Source: Neorhizobium galegae (GTDB lineage Bacteria; Pseudomonadota; Alphaproteobacteria; Rhizobiales; Rhizobiaceae). Taken from it: 64,000 bases of DNA. Both the position numbers and the translations under genes were made by a program. The stretch spans positions 310,001 to 374,000 of the forward strand of contig NZ_CP090096.1 of the NCBI RefSeq assembly GCF_021391675.1, read 5' to 3'. Each line of letters begins with the position of its first letter. Positions within the stretch are counted from its first letter, which is position 1. The notes below the pieces were generated by a model. That model was not told the origin of the DNA and ran no database searches. It was given only the letters and a program-made list of their open reading frames with translations. Positions 43,537 through 51,727 of the stretch are shown here, piece by piece.

Positions 43537-44264
43537 CCGCGCTTTTATCCCTTCGCGGCGTCACCAAGCGCTTCGGCGGCCTGGTGGCCGTCAACCGCAT
43601 GGATTTCGACGTGACCGAACATCAGGTGCTAGGCCTGATCGGGCCGAACGGCTCGGGAAAATCGACCACGCTGAACCTGATTTCCGGCGCCTTTCCCGTC
43701 ACCTCGGGGGCGATCAGCCTGCGAGGACAACCAATCACGCATCTGGCCGCGCAGGATATCGCGCGGCGCGGTGTGGCTCGCACCTTCCAGCTGGTGCGTC
43801 TGCTGCCCTCCATGACCGTGCTGCAAAACGTCAAGGCCGGCGCGGTCTTCGGCCATCGCCGCCATTGGGGCCATGAGGCGGATGCGGTCGCCGAGGCCAT
43901 GCTGGAAAAGGTGGGTCTGGCCGGCCGCGGCCATATGATGGTGGGGCAGCTGACATATATCGATACCAAGCGGGTCGAACTGGCCCGCGTGCTCGCCGGA
44001 GAACCGGGCGTCGTGCTCCTCGACGAATGGCTTGCCGGTCTCAACCCGACCGAACTGGAGGAGGGAATACGCCTGATCCGCGGCCTGCGCGACGAAGGCC
44101 GGACGGTTATCCTTGTCGAGCATGTGATGGATGCGATCCGCTCGCTCTGCGACCGCTGCGTCGTCATGGCCGCCGGCACCAAGATCGCCGAGGGAACCCC
44201 CGCCGAGGTATTGTCCGACGCCGCCGTGATCCGCGCCTATCTGGGAGACGACGACGATGCTTGA
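43533..44264 (+). CDS. LivG-type ABC ATPase with atypical signature motif
   Basis: A 243-residue ATP-binding subunit. Walker A GPNGSGKSTTLN is intact near residue 38, the Q loop lies in FQLVRLLPSMTVLQNVKAG, and the switch His is in VILVEHVMDAI. The ABC signature, usually LSYGQQR or similar, reads LTYIDTKRVELAR, and Walker B reads VVLLDEWLAGLNP with Trp where Pro is usual. Both changes are in-frame and the remainder is normal, so this is a divergent subfamily or a partner that leaves one ATP site weak. It overlaps the LivF start by eight bases. Confidence 0.85.
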   Translation: MTALLSLRGVTKRFGGLVAVNRMDFDVTEHQVLGLIGPNGSGKSTTLNLISGAFPVTSGAISLRGQPITHLAAQDIARRGVARTFQLVRLLPSMTVLQNVKAGAVFGHRRHWGHEADAVAEAMLEKVGLAGRGHMMVGQLTYIDTKRVELARVLAGEPGVVLLDEWLAGLNPTELEEGIRLIRGLRDEGRTVILVEHVMDAIRSLCDRCVVMAAGTKIAEGTPAEVLSDAAVIRAYLGDDDDA

Positions 44265-45585
44265 GGTGAAGGGACTGTCCGTCTCCTATGGCCAGCACCG
44301 CGCGCTGGAAGGCGCATCGCTCAAGGTCGGCCGGGGCGAGATCGTGGTCATCCTGGGCGCCAATGGCGCCGGCAAATCCACGCTGCTCAAGGCCGTCTCC
44401 GGCATCTGCGAGGGACGCGCGACCGGCGCGATCACCATGCAGGGTCGCGAGATACTGGGGCTTGCCGCCAACAAGATCGTCGACGAAGGCATCGCTCTCG
44501 TGCCGGAAGGTCGAGGTGTCTTCGCCGATCTGTCGGTTGCCGAAAACCTGCGGCTGGGAGCCCATGCACCCCGCGCCCGCGACGAAGAGGCCGGCAATCT
44601 GGAGCGCGTGTTGCGGCTCTTTCCCAAGCTGCAGGAGCGCAGCAAGCAGATCGTGCGGACCATGTCCGGTGGGGAGCAGCAGATGGTGGCGATCGGCCGC
44701 GCGATGATGTCGAACCCCGCTCTGCTGACACTGGACGAGCCTTCGCTCGGTCTTTCTCCCCTGCTTTGTAAGGAGCTGTTCCAGGCGTTGAAGGTGGTGC
44801 GCGACACCGGCATTGGCATCCTGCTCGTGGAGCAGAATGCCAAGCAGAGCCTGGCCATCGCCGACCGCGGCTATCTGCTGGAGAATGGCCATATCATTCA
44901 TGAGGGCCGGGCGCAGGACCTCCGCAACGATCCGGCGGTGCAGGCCGCCTATCTGGGCGGCAGCAAGGCGTCGGCATCAGGTCAGCGGCCGGGCGGGCGG
45001 GCGACGACGCCAGCTGCGGCACCTGGGTCGATGCCGACCCCATCTCCTGCTCCCACCTATGTTCCTCCCCGGACCACGGGAGCATCGCCCGCCGATATCG
45101 CAGCCGCAGCGCTTGCCGCCCTGCCCGCCGTTCCAATGCGCGGGGAGGTCGCAGCCCCTCACCCCGCCTCCGCTGCGCTCGGCGACCCTCTCCCCGCAAG
45201 CGGGGCGAGGGGGAACGGAAACGCCGCGGCAGATACCTTCTCCCCGCTCGCGGGGAGAAGGTGGCGGCAGCCGGATGAGGGGCAGACCACGACAGTCGGG
45301 TCTGCATCACCCCTTCGTCCGGCCGCATCGCCATCGCCGCCCGCTATGCGCGGTGCCGCAGACGCCCTGCTCGGCGGCCTGTCACTCAATGACATCATCG
45401 CGGAAGCCAGCCGCGCCAGCCGGGCCGAACACGGCACCGCCATGCCGTCCGCGCCGCCGCGCGGCCACTCCACCGTCCCGCCATCCCTCCCGGCCTCGCC
45501 CTCCCTTGAGATGGGCAACAGCCAGGATCGACTGAAAGCCGTCCTGAAAGAGATCGAGGAAGCTGCTGCCCGCGCTCGGGCGTAG
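44257..45585 (+). CDS. LivF-type ABC ATPase with a 200-residue C-terminal extension
   Basis: Residues 1-236 are a normal LivF: Walker A GANGAGKSTLLKAVSG, signature TMSGGEQQMVAIGRAMM, Walker B ALLTLDEPSLGLSP, and switch His position Gln in LLVEQNAKQS, as in other LivF. Normal LivF ends near residue 235; here the frame continues to 442. The tail is Pro/Ala/Ser-rich (residues 240-305), then contains the translated RIME-like repeat (about 301-343), more low-complexity sequence, and a final helix-like part with LLGGLSLNDIIAEASRAS and DRLKAVLKEIEEAAARARA. The tail's function is unknown; the ends look constrained, the middle does not. Confidence 0.87.
   Translation: MLEVKGLSVSYGQHRALEGASLKVGRGEIVVILGANGAGKSTLLKAVSGICEGRATGAITMQGREILGLAANKIVDEGIALVPEGRGVFADLSVAENLRLGAHAPRARDEEAGNLERVLRLFPKLQERSKQIVRTMSGGEQQMVAIGRAMMSNPALLTLDEPSLGLSPLLCKELFQALKVVRDTGIGILLVEQNAKQSLAIADRGYLLENGHIIHEGRAQDLRNDPAVQAAYLGGSKASASGQRPGGRATTPAAAPGSMPTPSPAPTYVPPRTTGASPADIAAAALAALPAVPMRGEVAAPHPASAALGDPLPASGARGNGNAAADTFSPLAGRRWRQPDEGQTTTVGSASPLRPAASPSPPAMRGAADALLGGLSLNDIIAEASRASRAEHGTAMPSAPPRGHSTVPPSLPASPSLEMGNSQDRLKAVLKEIEEAAARARA
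45155..45282. repeat. RIME-like rhizobial mosaic element inside the livF coding region
   Basis: A 128-base element bounded by the inverted ends CCCCTCA and TGAGGGG. It contains two hairpins: 45186-45211 (CCCTCTCCCCGC against GCGGGGCGAGGG) and 45236-45261 (CCTTCTCCCCG against CGGGGAGAAGG). This is the sequence style of the RIME family, known from Rhizobiaceae intergenic regions. Here it is translated as part of the LivF C-terminal tail. Confidence 0.85.
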
Positions 45586-45621
45586 CGCCACGATCCCAAC
45601 CGCAACTGAGGAGATTGCATA

Positions 45622-47100
45622 ATGCTTGATGTCGTCACGTCCCCCACGCCCTCCGTCAGGGGCATGTTCATCGGCGGCCAATGGGTGCCCGCCGCCCGCA
45701 CCTTCGAGGACCTCAACCCCTCCGACAACTCCGTCTATGCGCGTATTCCGGACGGCTCCGCTGCCGACATGCGCCGGGCGATCGATGCCGCCCAGGCGGC
45801 CTTCGGCGACTGGGCGGGCCGCGCCTTTCACGAACGCGCGCACCTGCTCCTGAAGATCGCCGACGTCTGGGATCAGCGCAAGGCCGACTTCTGTGCCGCG
45901 GCCATGGCCGAAGGCGGTGGCTGGAAGGGCAAGGGCATGTTCGAGGCGGGCTATGTGGCGGAGGTGTTCCGTTCTGCGGCCGCGCTCTGCTACCAGTCCA
46001 TCGGCGACGTGCTGCCATCCGAACACCACAAGTTCATGATGGCCACCCGCTTCCCGCTCGGCGTCGTCGGCGTCATCAGCCCCTGGAACATGCCGGGCAT
46101 CCTGACCTCACGCGGCTTTGCCGCAGCCCTTGCCGTCGGCAACACGATCGTTCTGAAACCCTCCGAAGACACGCCCTATTCGGGCGGCCTCTACTTTGCC
46201 GAAATCCTGGAGGAGGCCGGCGTACCGGCCGGCGTCTTCAATGTCGTCACCTGCTCGCGCGACAGCGTCGGCGCCGTGGGCGACGAGATGATCGGCAACT
46301 CCAAGGTCAAGGCGATCAGCTTTACCGGCTCGACCGCCGTCGGCCGCCAGATCGCTGCCAAATGCGGCGCCTATCTCAAGAAGGTCTGTGTCGAGCTCGG
46401 CGGCAAGGATTCGATGATCCTGCTGGAGGATGCCGACCTGGATGCCGCCGCGCGGGCCGCCAATTTCGGCAGCTTCATGCACCAGGGCCAGGTCTGCATG
46501 TCGACGGAGAAGCTGCTGGTGCACGAGAAGATCTACGAGCCGTTCATGGAACGCTTCCTGGCGCGCGCCCGCAAGCTCAAGACCGGCCATACCAACGATC
46601 CCTCCAATGTCATCGGCCCGCTGGTCAACACCCGCCAGGCCCTGCGCGTAAAAGCGCTTATCGACGACGCGGTGGCCAAGGGTGCCAAGGTGGAGCTCGG
46701 CGGCCGCGCCTGGGAGAATTTCGTCGAGCCGACCGTGCTCACGAATGTCAACAGCTCCATGAACATATGGCACGACGAGACCTTCGGGCCTGTGGTCGTG
46801 GTCTGCCCGTTCCGCGACGATGGCGAGGCGGCGGCGCTCAACAACGACACGGAATACGGGCTGACCGCCGCGGTGTGGTCGAAGGACGAGGCGCGGGCCC
46901 TGCGGCTGGCCGAGCGGCTGGAAACCGGCATCTGCCACATCAACTGCCAGAATATCAACGACGAGCCGCATGTGCCCTTCGGCGGCACCAAGGCCAGCGG
47001 CGTCGGACGATATGGCGGGCGCTGGTCGCTCGACGCCTTCACCGAGCTGCGCTGGATCACACTGGATCGCGGCGGCCGCCACTTCCCGCCGCAGTTCTGA
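45622..47100 (+). CDS. NAD-dependent aldehyde dehydrogenase
   Basis: A 492-residue ALDH related to the one at 38975 but with typical ELGG: GVISPWNMPGILTSRGFAAAL near residue 150, FTGSTAVGRQIAAK, VELGGKDSMILLEDAD (base Glu), and HQGQVCMSTEKL with the catalytic Cys near 292. HVPFGGTKASGVGRYGGRW is near the end. GAGGAG lies ahead of the ATG. It follows livF by 36 bases and is followed by the flotillin-like gene at 23 bases, so it belongs to the transporter operon and probably oxidises an aldehyde derived from the imported compound. Confidence 0.87.
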   Translation: MLDVVTSPTPSVRGMFIGGQWVPAARTFEDLNPSDNSVYARIPDGSAADMRRAIDAAQAAFGDWAGRAFHERAHLLLKIADVWDQRKADFCAAAMAEGGGWKGKGMFEAGYVAEVFRSAAALCYQSIGDVLPSEHHKFMMATRFPLGVVGVISPWNMPGILTSRGFAAALAVGNTIVLKPSEDTPYSGGLYFAEILEEAGVPAGVFNVVTCSRDSVGAVGDEMIGNSKVKAISFTGSTAVGRQIAAKCGAYLKKVCVELGGKDSMILLEDADLDAAARAANFGSFMHQGQVCMSTEKLLVHEKIYEPFMERFLARARKLKTGHTNDPSNVIGPLVNTRQALRVKALIDDAVAKGAKVELGGRAWENFVEPTVLTNVNSSMNIWHDETFGPVVVVCPFRDDGEAAALNNDTEYGLTAAVWSKDEARALRLAERLETGICHINCQNINDEPHVPFGGTKASGVGRYGGRWSLDAFTELRWITLDRGGRHFPPQF

Positions 47101-47123
47101 CCGGCACCGAAAGGACTTTTACC

Positions 47124-48680
47124 ATGAGCGCTCTGGGCTGGATCATCATCCTACTCATTCTTGCGGCCATCCTGATCGTGCTGGCCGCCCTGTTCTACCA
47201 GCGGGCCACCAATGAGGTGAGCCTCGTGCGCACCGGCATCGGCGGCCGCAAGGTGGTGATCGACGGCGGCACGCTGGCGATCCCCTATTTTCACGAGGTC
47301 GGACGCGTCAACATGCAGACCATCCGCATGGACGTGTCGCGCACCGGCGACAGCGCCCTGATCACCAAGGACCGCATGCGCATCGATGTCGGCGCCGAGT
47401 TCTACACCTCGGTCGTTCCTGAAAAAGCCGCGGTGGTGCGGGCCTCGCAGACGCTGGGCCGGCGCACCTTCCAGGCCGATCAGCTCAAATCCCTTATCGA
47501 CGGCATGATGGTGGATGCGTTGCGCGCCGTCGCAGCCCAGATGACCATGGACGAACTGCATGAAAACCGCGGGGAGTTCGTGCGACAGGTGCATGAAGCC
47601 CTGTCGGGCACTCTTTCCAAATACGGCCTGCAGCTGGACAGCGTCTCACTGACTTCGTTCGACCAGACGCCGTTCTCGGCCCTGGACGAAAACAACGCCT
47701 TCAACGCCGTGGGCATGCGCAAGCTCGCCGAGGTCATTGCCAAATCAAAGAAGGAGCGGGCGGAGATCGAGGGCGAGAGCCAGGTCAGCGTGCGCCGCGC
47801 CGAGGTGGATTCCAACCGCCGCAAGCTGGAAATCGAGCTGGAACAGCGTCGCGCCGAGATTCAGCAGACCCAGGAGATCGAACTGCTGCTGGCACAGCAA
47901 CTGACGGAAGTCGCCCGCCGCAAGGCGGAGGCCGAGACCGCGGCGGCCGAAGCCCGCATCGGCATGGAACGCGCCATCCAGTCCGCCTCTATCGCCCGCG
48001 AACAGATCATCCGCGAGGCCGAGATCAATCAGGCGCGGGCGCTTGAAATCGCCGAGCAGGATCGCTCCATCCTGATTTCGGCAAAGAGCCAGGAGGAAAG
48101 CCAGGCCAAGGCGGAGGCGGCGGACGCGCGCGCGGCCGTGATCACCGCGGAGGAAAACCTCTTGACGGTGCGCCAGGTGGCGGAGGCCGAGCGCCGCAAG
48201 CAGCTGGCGCTGCTGGCGGCCGAACAGGATGCGGAAGCGCAGGCGACACGCGTGCGCATCACCTCAGAAAGCGACCAGATCGCCGCCAAGACCCGCGGCC
48301 TGATCCGCCGGGAGGAGGCCGACACGTTGCGCATCCAGAAGAAGGCCGAAGCCGACGGCGAGGCCGCCCGGATCGAGGCGGAAAACACCCGCTCGCCGGA
48401 ACTGGCGGCCATGGAGATGGAAAAGGCGCGGCTCGCCGCCCTGCCCGCCATCATCGGCGAGATGGTCAAGCCGGCCGAGAAGATCAAGGGCATCTCGATC
48501 AACCACATCACCGGCCTCAGCCGCTCGGGGGAGGCCGGCGAACGCGTGCCCTCCCCCGTCGACCAGACCATCAGCTCGATCCTCGACATGGCCGTGACCA
48601 TGCCAACCATGAAAAAGCTCGGCGATGCGCTTGGCATGAACCTGGAAAGCCTCGTTCCCGAGGAGCCACGCAAGAACTGA
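47124..48680 (+). CDS. Flotillin-like SPFH/Band 7 membrane protein
   Basis: A 518-residue protein with one N-terminal membrane segment (residues 5-28, LGWIIILLILAAILIVLAAL), an SPFH domain to about residue 190 (VIDGGTLAIPYFHEVGRVNM, ITKDRMRIDVGAEFYTSV), then a long Ala/Glu/Arg coiled coil with repeated AEA-type heptads to about 420. A conserved C-terminal region (AIIGEMVKPAEKIKGISINH) follows, as in bacterial flotillins of the YqiK type. Flotillins scaffold membrane microdomains. Location in a catabolic transporter operon is unusual and suggests it organises the importer or protects the membrane from a lipophilic substrate; that is inference. Confidence 0.87.
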   Translation: MSALGWIIILLILAAILIVLAALFYQRATNEVSLVRTGIGGRKVVIDGGTLAIPYFHEVGRVNMQTIRMDVSRTGDSALITKDRMRIDVGAEFYTSVVPEKAAVVRASQTLGRRTFQADQLKSLIDGMMVDALRAVAAQMTMDELHENRGEFVRQVHEALSGTLSKYGLQLDSVSLTSFDQTPFSALDENNAFNAVGMRKLAEVIAKSKKERAEIEGESQVSVRRAEVDSNRRKLEIELEQRRAEIQQTQEIELLLAQQLTEVARRKAEAETAAAEARIGMERAIQSASIAREQIIREAEINQARALEIAEQDRSILISAKSQEESQAKAEAADARAAVITAEENLLTVRQVAEAERRKQLALLAAEQDAEAQATRVRITSESDQIAAKTRGLIRREEADTLRIQKKAEADGEAARIEAENTRSPELAAMEMEKARLAALPAIIGEMVKPAEKIKGISINHITGLSRSGEAGERVPSPVDQTISSILDMAVTMPTMKKLGDALGMNLESLVPEEPRKN

Positions 48681-48765
48681 GAAGGACGTTCAAGCCATTC
48701 GAGGATGCGCGTGGGAAACCGGCGTCGACGACCGCGGGGTATCAGGTGGCATCGTAGCCGTGTCC

Positions 48766-48966
48766 TCACACGGTTTTTCCTTCACGGCCTCCGAGATCGA
48801 TGACCCGTGTGGATATCGTCTCGGCAATATCCCGGTCGCGAGTGACCAACAGGGTGGCGAGCCCCGTCTCTGCGGCGATCTCCCGCAGGAACGCAGAGAC
48901 CTCTTTTTGGCTGACCGGGTGAAGGTGAGAGGCTGCGTTGCGAAGCCCGAGGCTGGGTACCACCAC
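48766..48966 (-). pseudogene. Remnant of an ABC transporter ATPase C-terminus
   Basis: Within the 48681-49026 gap, the minus strand encodes FLREIAAETGLATLLVTRDR then DIAETISTRVIDLGG, matching the D-loop to H-loop region of LolD/phosphonate-type ATPases, with Arg at the switch His position. No Walker A, signature or Walker B precedes it. It looks like the truncated end of a lost gene. The rest of the gap shows no gene. Confidence 0.4.
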
Positions 48967-49026
48967 AGCCTCGGGAACCCTTTGTAGGGCGAAGGCGAAG
49001 TAGGACGCCCGTGCAACAGCCGCGCC

Positions 49027-50901
49027 TCATCTTTGACTCGCGCGGCGGGGAGCGATTGTCTCCACTAGCCGGCCGTTCTGCAGGGACCGCCCAATCCGCT
49101 GGATGTCGGCTGTATTGTCGCTCTCCAATTGGAACTGATTGACAAGATGCCGCAGGCGGCTCGCCTCGGAGGACAACGAAGCGACGGCGGCTGTCGACTG
49201 CTCGACCATCGCCGCGTTCTGCTGCGTCGCCTGGTCCATTTGATTGACGGCCGTATTGATTTCGGCAAGTCCCGTCGACTGCTCGCGCGCCGCGGTGGCA
49301 ATGGCATCCATGACCTGATTGATCTGTACAACGTACTCACCGATCGACTTGAGCGCCACCCCGGTTTCGAGAACCAGTTTCACGCCATTATCCACTTCAG
49401 TCGATGATTTCTTGATGAGCCCTTTGATTTCCTTGGCCGCTTGAGCAGCTCGCTGGGCAAGCTCGCGGACTTCCTGTGCGACGACTGCGAAACCCTTGCC
49501 CGCCTCACCCGCACGGGCCGCCTCCACACCAGCGTTGAGCGCCAAAAGGTTCGTCTGGAAGGCGATTTCATCAATTACGCCGATGATGTTCGAAATCTGC
49601 TGCGAACTGTCCTCGATGCGCCGCATGGCTTTCTCGGCTTCCGATACGACCGTCGCTGACCGTTTGGCGCTGGCATTGGCTTCTAGGGCCACATTGCGTG
49701 CCTCGTCGGTACGTTTCGTCGACATCGCGACATTGGACGTAATTTCATCCAAGGCTGCAGCCGTCTCCTCGAGAGAGGCTGCCTGTTGTTCTGTGCGCCT
49801 GGAAAGGTCCTGAGCACCGGATGCAATCTCACCGGTCCCGCTGTCTATGCTCTGTACGGTCTGGAGTACCGCGCCGATTGTCGTGCCCAGTTGGCGGAGC
49901 GAAGCATTAAAGTCCTCGCGCAGCGCCTCGTATTCGGCCCCAAATTGCTCAGAAAGCTGAAATGAGATGTCGCCCGCCGCAAGCCGCCGCAGACCTCCGC
50001 CCAATGTCGTGGTCGCGAAGCGCAATTGTTCGGCCTCCCGTTCTGCGCGCTGCTGGGCGGCGGCGCGCGCCGTTTCCATCTCGATGCGGGATTCAGCCGC
50101 TTCATTCTCGAGCCTGACGACGTTGAGGGCATTGTGACGGAAAACTTCAACTGCACCAGCCATTTCACCAACTTCGTCGGCGCGCCCGGCGTAAGGAATA
50201 TCGCTATCAAGGTCTCCGTTCGACAGTTGCTTCATCGCGGAGGTTATCCTTCGGATCGGATTCGCGACGCCTGAGATCGCAAACACGATGCCGGCGAGAA
50301 CTATGAGCACCGCAAGCACGGCGATCGCCGCCGTCCCCAGGAAAGCGGACTTCGCGGAGGCACCGCTTGCCGCCACAAAGCCTTCAGCCTGGTTGAGGAT
50401 GAACGCAACCAGATCGGTTACCCCCTTGCCCACCAATTCGGCTTGCGACTCCATGTCCTTCTTGAATAAATGAACCGCTTCCGATGTCTTTCCGCTGTTA
50501 TGGAGTGCGACCATTTGCTCAGCCGAGGCGCGGTATTTGCTGAGCTCCGGCCTGATCCTATTGACCAGTTCCCTCCCGCGCTCAGTCCGGACGCCTTTTT
50601 CGTAGTCGGCAACAACCTTTTCGACAGCAGCGACAGCGGCGTCGATCTTTCGCTTCCCGATACTCTGCTCCTCCGCCGTATCGTCGAGGATGTAGCTGGC
50701 ATAGACAAGTTTGAGATCGAGAAAATTGCCTTTTATCTCACGGGCCGTCAACAGCCGTTGTATCCAGAAGGTCCCGATCTGCTCCGCATTGGCGCTGAGT
50801 GTTGAGATCGTACTGAGGGAGACATAGGATAAACCAATCATGAACACACTGATGATCGACAGCTTCAGGACGAGGGCTTGCTTGATGCTTGGGCGATTCA
50901 T
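49027..50901 (-). CDS. Methyl-accepting chemotaxis protein
   Basis: A 624-residue chemoreceptor. Membrane segments are near residues 10-32 and 187-210, enclosing a periplasmic four-helix-bundle sensor ([20 protein letters not shown]). A HAMP linker ([20 protein letters not shown]) and a long cytoplasmic signalling hairpin follow. The hairpin tip reads [20 protein letters not shown] then [20 protein letters not shown], the invariant CheA/CheW contact region. No C-terminal NWETF-type methylation tether is seen. ATG at 50901 chosen for GGAG nine bases before it. Ligand unknown. Confidence 0.93.
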   Translation of the reverse strand: MNRPSIKQALVLKLSIISVFMIGLSYVSLSTISTLSANAEQIGTFWIQRLLTAREIKGNFLDLKLVYASYILDDTAEEQSIGKRKIDAAVAAVEKVVADYEKGVRTERGRELVNRIRPELSKYRASAEQMVALHNSGKTSEAVHLFKKDMESQAELVGKGVTDLVAFILNQAEGFVAASGASAKSAFLGTAAIAVLAVLIVLAGIVFAISGVANPIRRITSAMKQLSNGDLDSDIPYAGRADEVGEMAGAVEVFRHNALNVVRLENEAAESRIEMETARAAAQQRAEREAEQLRFATTTLGGGLRRLAAGDISFQLSEQFGAEYEALREDFNASLRQLGTTIGAVLQTVQSIDSGTGEIASGAQDLSRRTEQQAASLEETAAALDEITSNVAMSTKRTDEARNVALEANASAKRSATVVSEAEKAMRRIEDSSQQISNIIGVIDEIAFQTNLLALNAGVEAARAGEAGKGFAVVAQEVRELAQRAAQAAKEIKGLIKKSSTEVDNGVKLVLETGVALKSIGEYVVQINQVMDAIATAAREQSTGLAEINTAVNQMDQATQQNAAMVEQSTAAVASLSSEASRLRHLVNQFQLESDNTADIQRIGRSLQNGRLVETIAPRRASQR

Positions 50902-51146
50902 GCTGCGGCTCTCCAAAGGCGCTTAGCGGCGACCGGCTCGATCGTCAGAGCAAAATGTCACATCATATCAATAATTTCTAATTAACTAAAATACATTACC
51001 TGTCTCGCGCTCCTTCGTGGCGGAAGACCGCGCCGCTGCATCCAACCCCCAACGGGCATTTGCTGAATCTGCGAATACAGCCTAATTCGCGTCAACGCAG
51101 GAGAGGCTTGAGCTGACCGATGGGGGATATGCCGCAGGCCTCGCGT

Positions 51147-51629
51147 TCACCTTAGGCGGCCTAGGTCCACAGCCCGATTGCGAATGATGGCCTCCATGGC
51201 GAAAAATCCGGTCACGGTCGCCAGGTCGAAATTGGTGATGAGCTTTTGATAGAAGGCGTCGTAGCCCGAAATTCCGCGGGTGACGACCTTGATCAGATAA
51301 TCCCAGTCTCCGCCTATTCGATAGAAATCGATGACTTCCGGCAGCCGGTCGACATGCTTGCGGAAATCCTCGGACCATTCCTTGGAATGGTGACGGGTCC
51401 GGATCATCACGATGACCGTCAGATCAAAGCCCAGCATCTCGAGATCGACCTCGGCGCGTGAAGCGCCCACCACGCCGCTTGACTGGAGCCGCTGGAGCCG
51501 ACGCCAGCAGGCATTTTGCGAAAGCCCCACCTGTTCGGCCAGATCACGTTGCGAGAGTGCGGCGTTGCGCTGAAGGCAGGTCAGGATTTTTAGATCGATA
51601 TGATCAAAATTTATAGATTTATCGATCAT
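51147..51629 (-). CDS. Lrp/AsnC family transcriptional regulator
   Basis: A 160-residue regulator. The DNA-binding domain reads FDHIDLKILTCLQRNAALSQ then RDLAEQVGLSQNACWRRLQR. The RAM domain contains VIDFYRIGGDWDYLIKVVTR. It is divergent from the desulfurase-like gene with a 98-base gap that holds CTGAAAA and TTTTCAG as an inverted repeat (51654-51677). It is probably the local regulator of the cysteine-desulfurase-like and persulfide-dioxygenase-like pair, similar to cysteine-responsive Lrp regulators such as DecR/CuyR (inference). Confidence 0.9.
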   Translation of the reverse strand: MIDKSINFDHIDLKILTCLQRNAALSQRDLAEQVGLSQNACWRRLQRLQSSGVVGASRAEVDLEMLGFDLTVIVMIRTRHHSKEWSEDFRKHVDRLPEVIDFYRIGGDWDYLIKVVTRGISGYDAFYQKLITNFDLATVTGFFAMEAIIRNRAVDLGRLR

Positions 51630-51653
51630 GTGACCCGCATTTCCGCTTGCTGC

Positions 51654-51677
51654 CTGAAAAATAGGTGAAGTTTTCAG
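51654..51677. promoter_or_regulatory. Candidate Lrp-type operator
   Basis: CTGAAAA and TTTTCAG face each other across ten bases, in the gap between divergent lrp and desulfurase-like genes. Size and AT-rich centre suit an Lrp dimer. Confidence 0.4.
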
Positions 51678-51727
51678 ACCGTGATCGAGATTAGAATCGC
51701 TGTCAATTGCTGTCTGGAGAACTGACG

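Noticed and set aside
45236..45261. Hairpin read as a transcription terminator inside livF
   Set aside because: It is part of the RIME-like repeat, has no U tract and lies inside an open coding frame.
51001..51146. Extension of an ORF across the gap after the chemoreceptor and Lrp genes
   Set aside because: The frame is only a shadow of the Lrp gene's end, and the AT-rich part reads as ordinary intergenic sequence.
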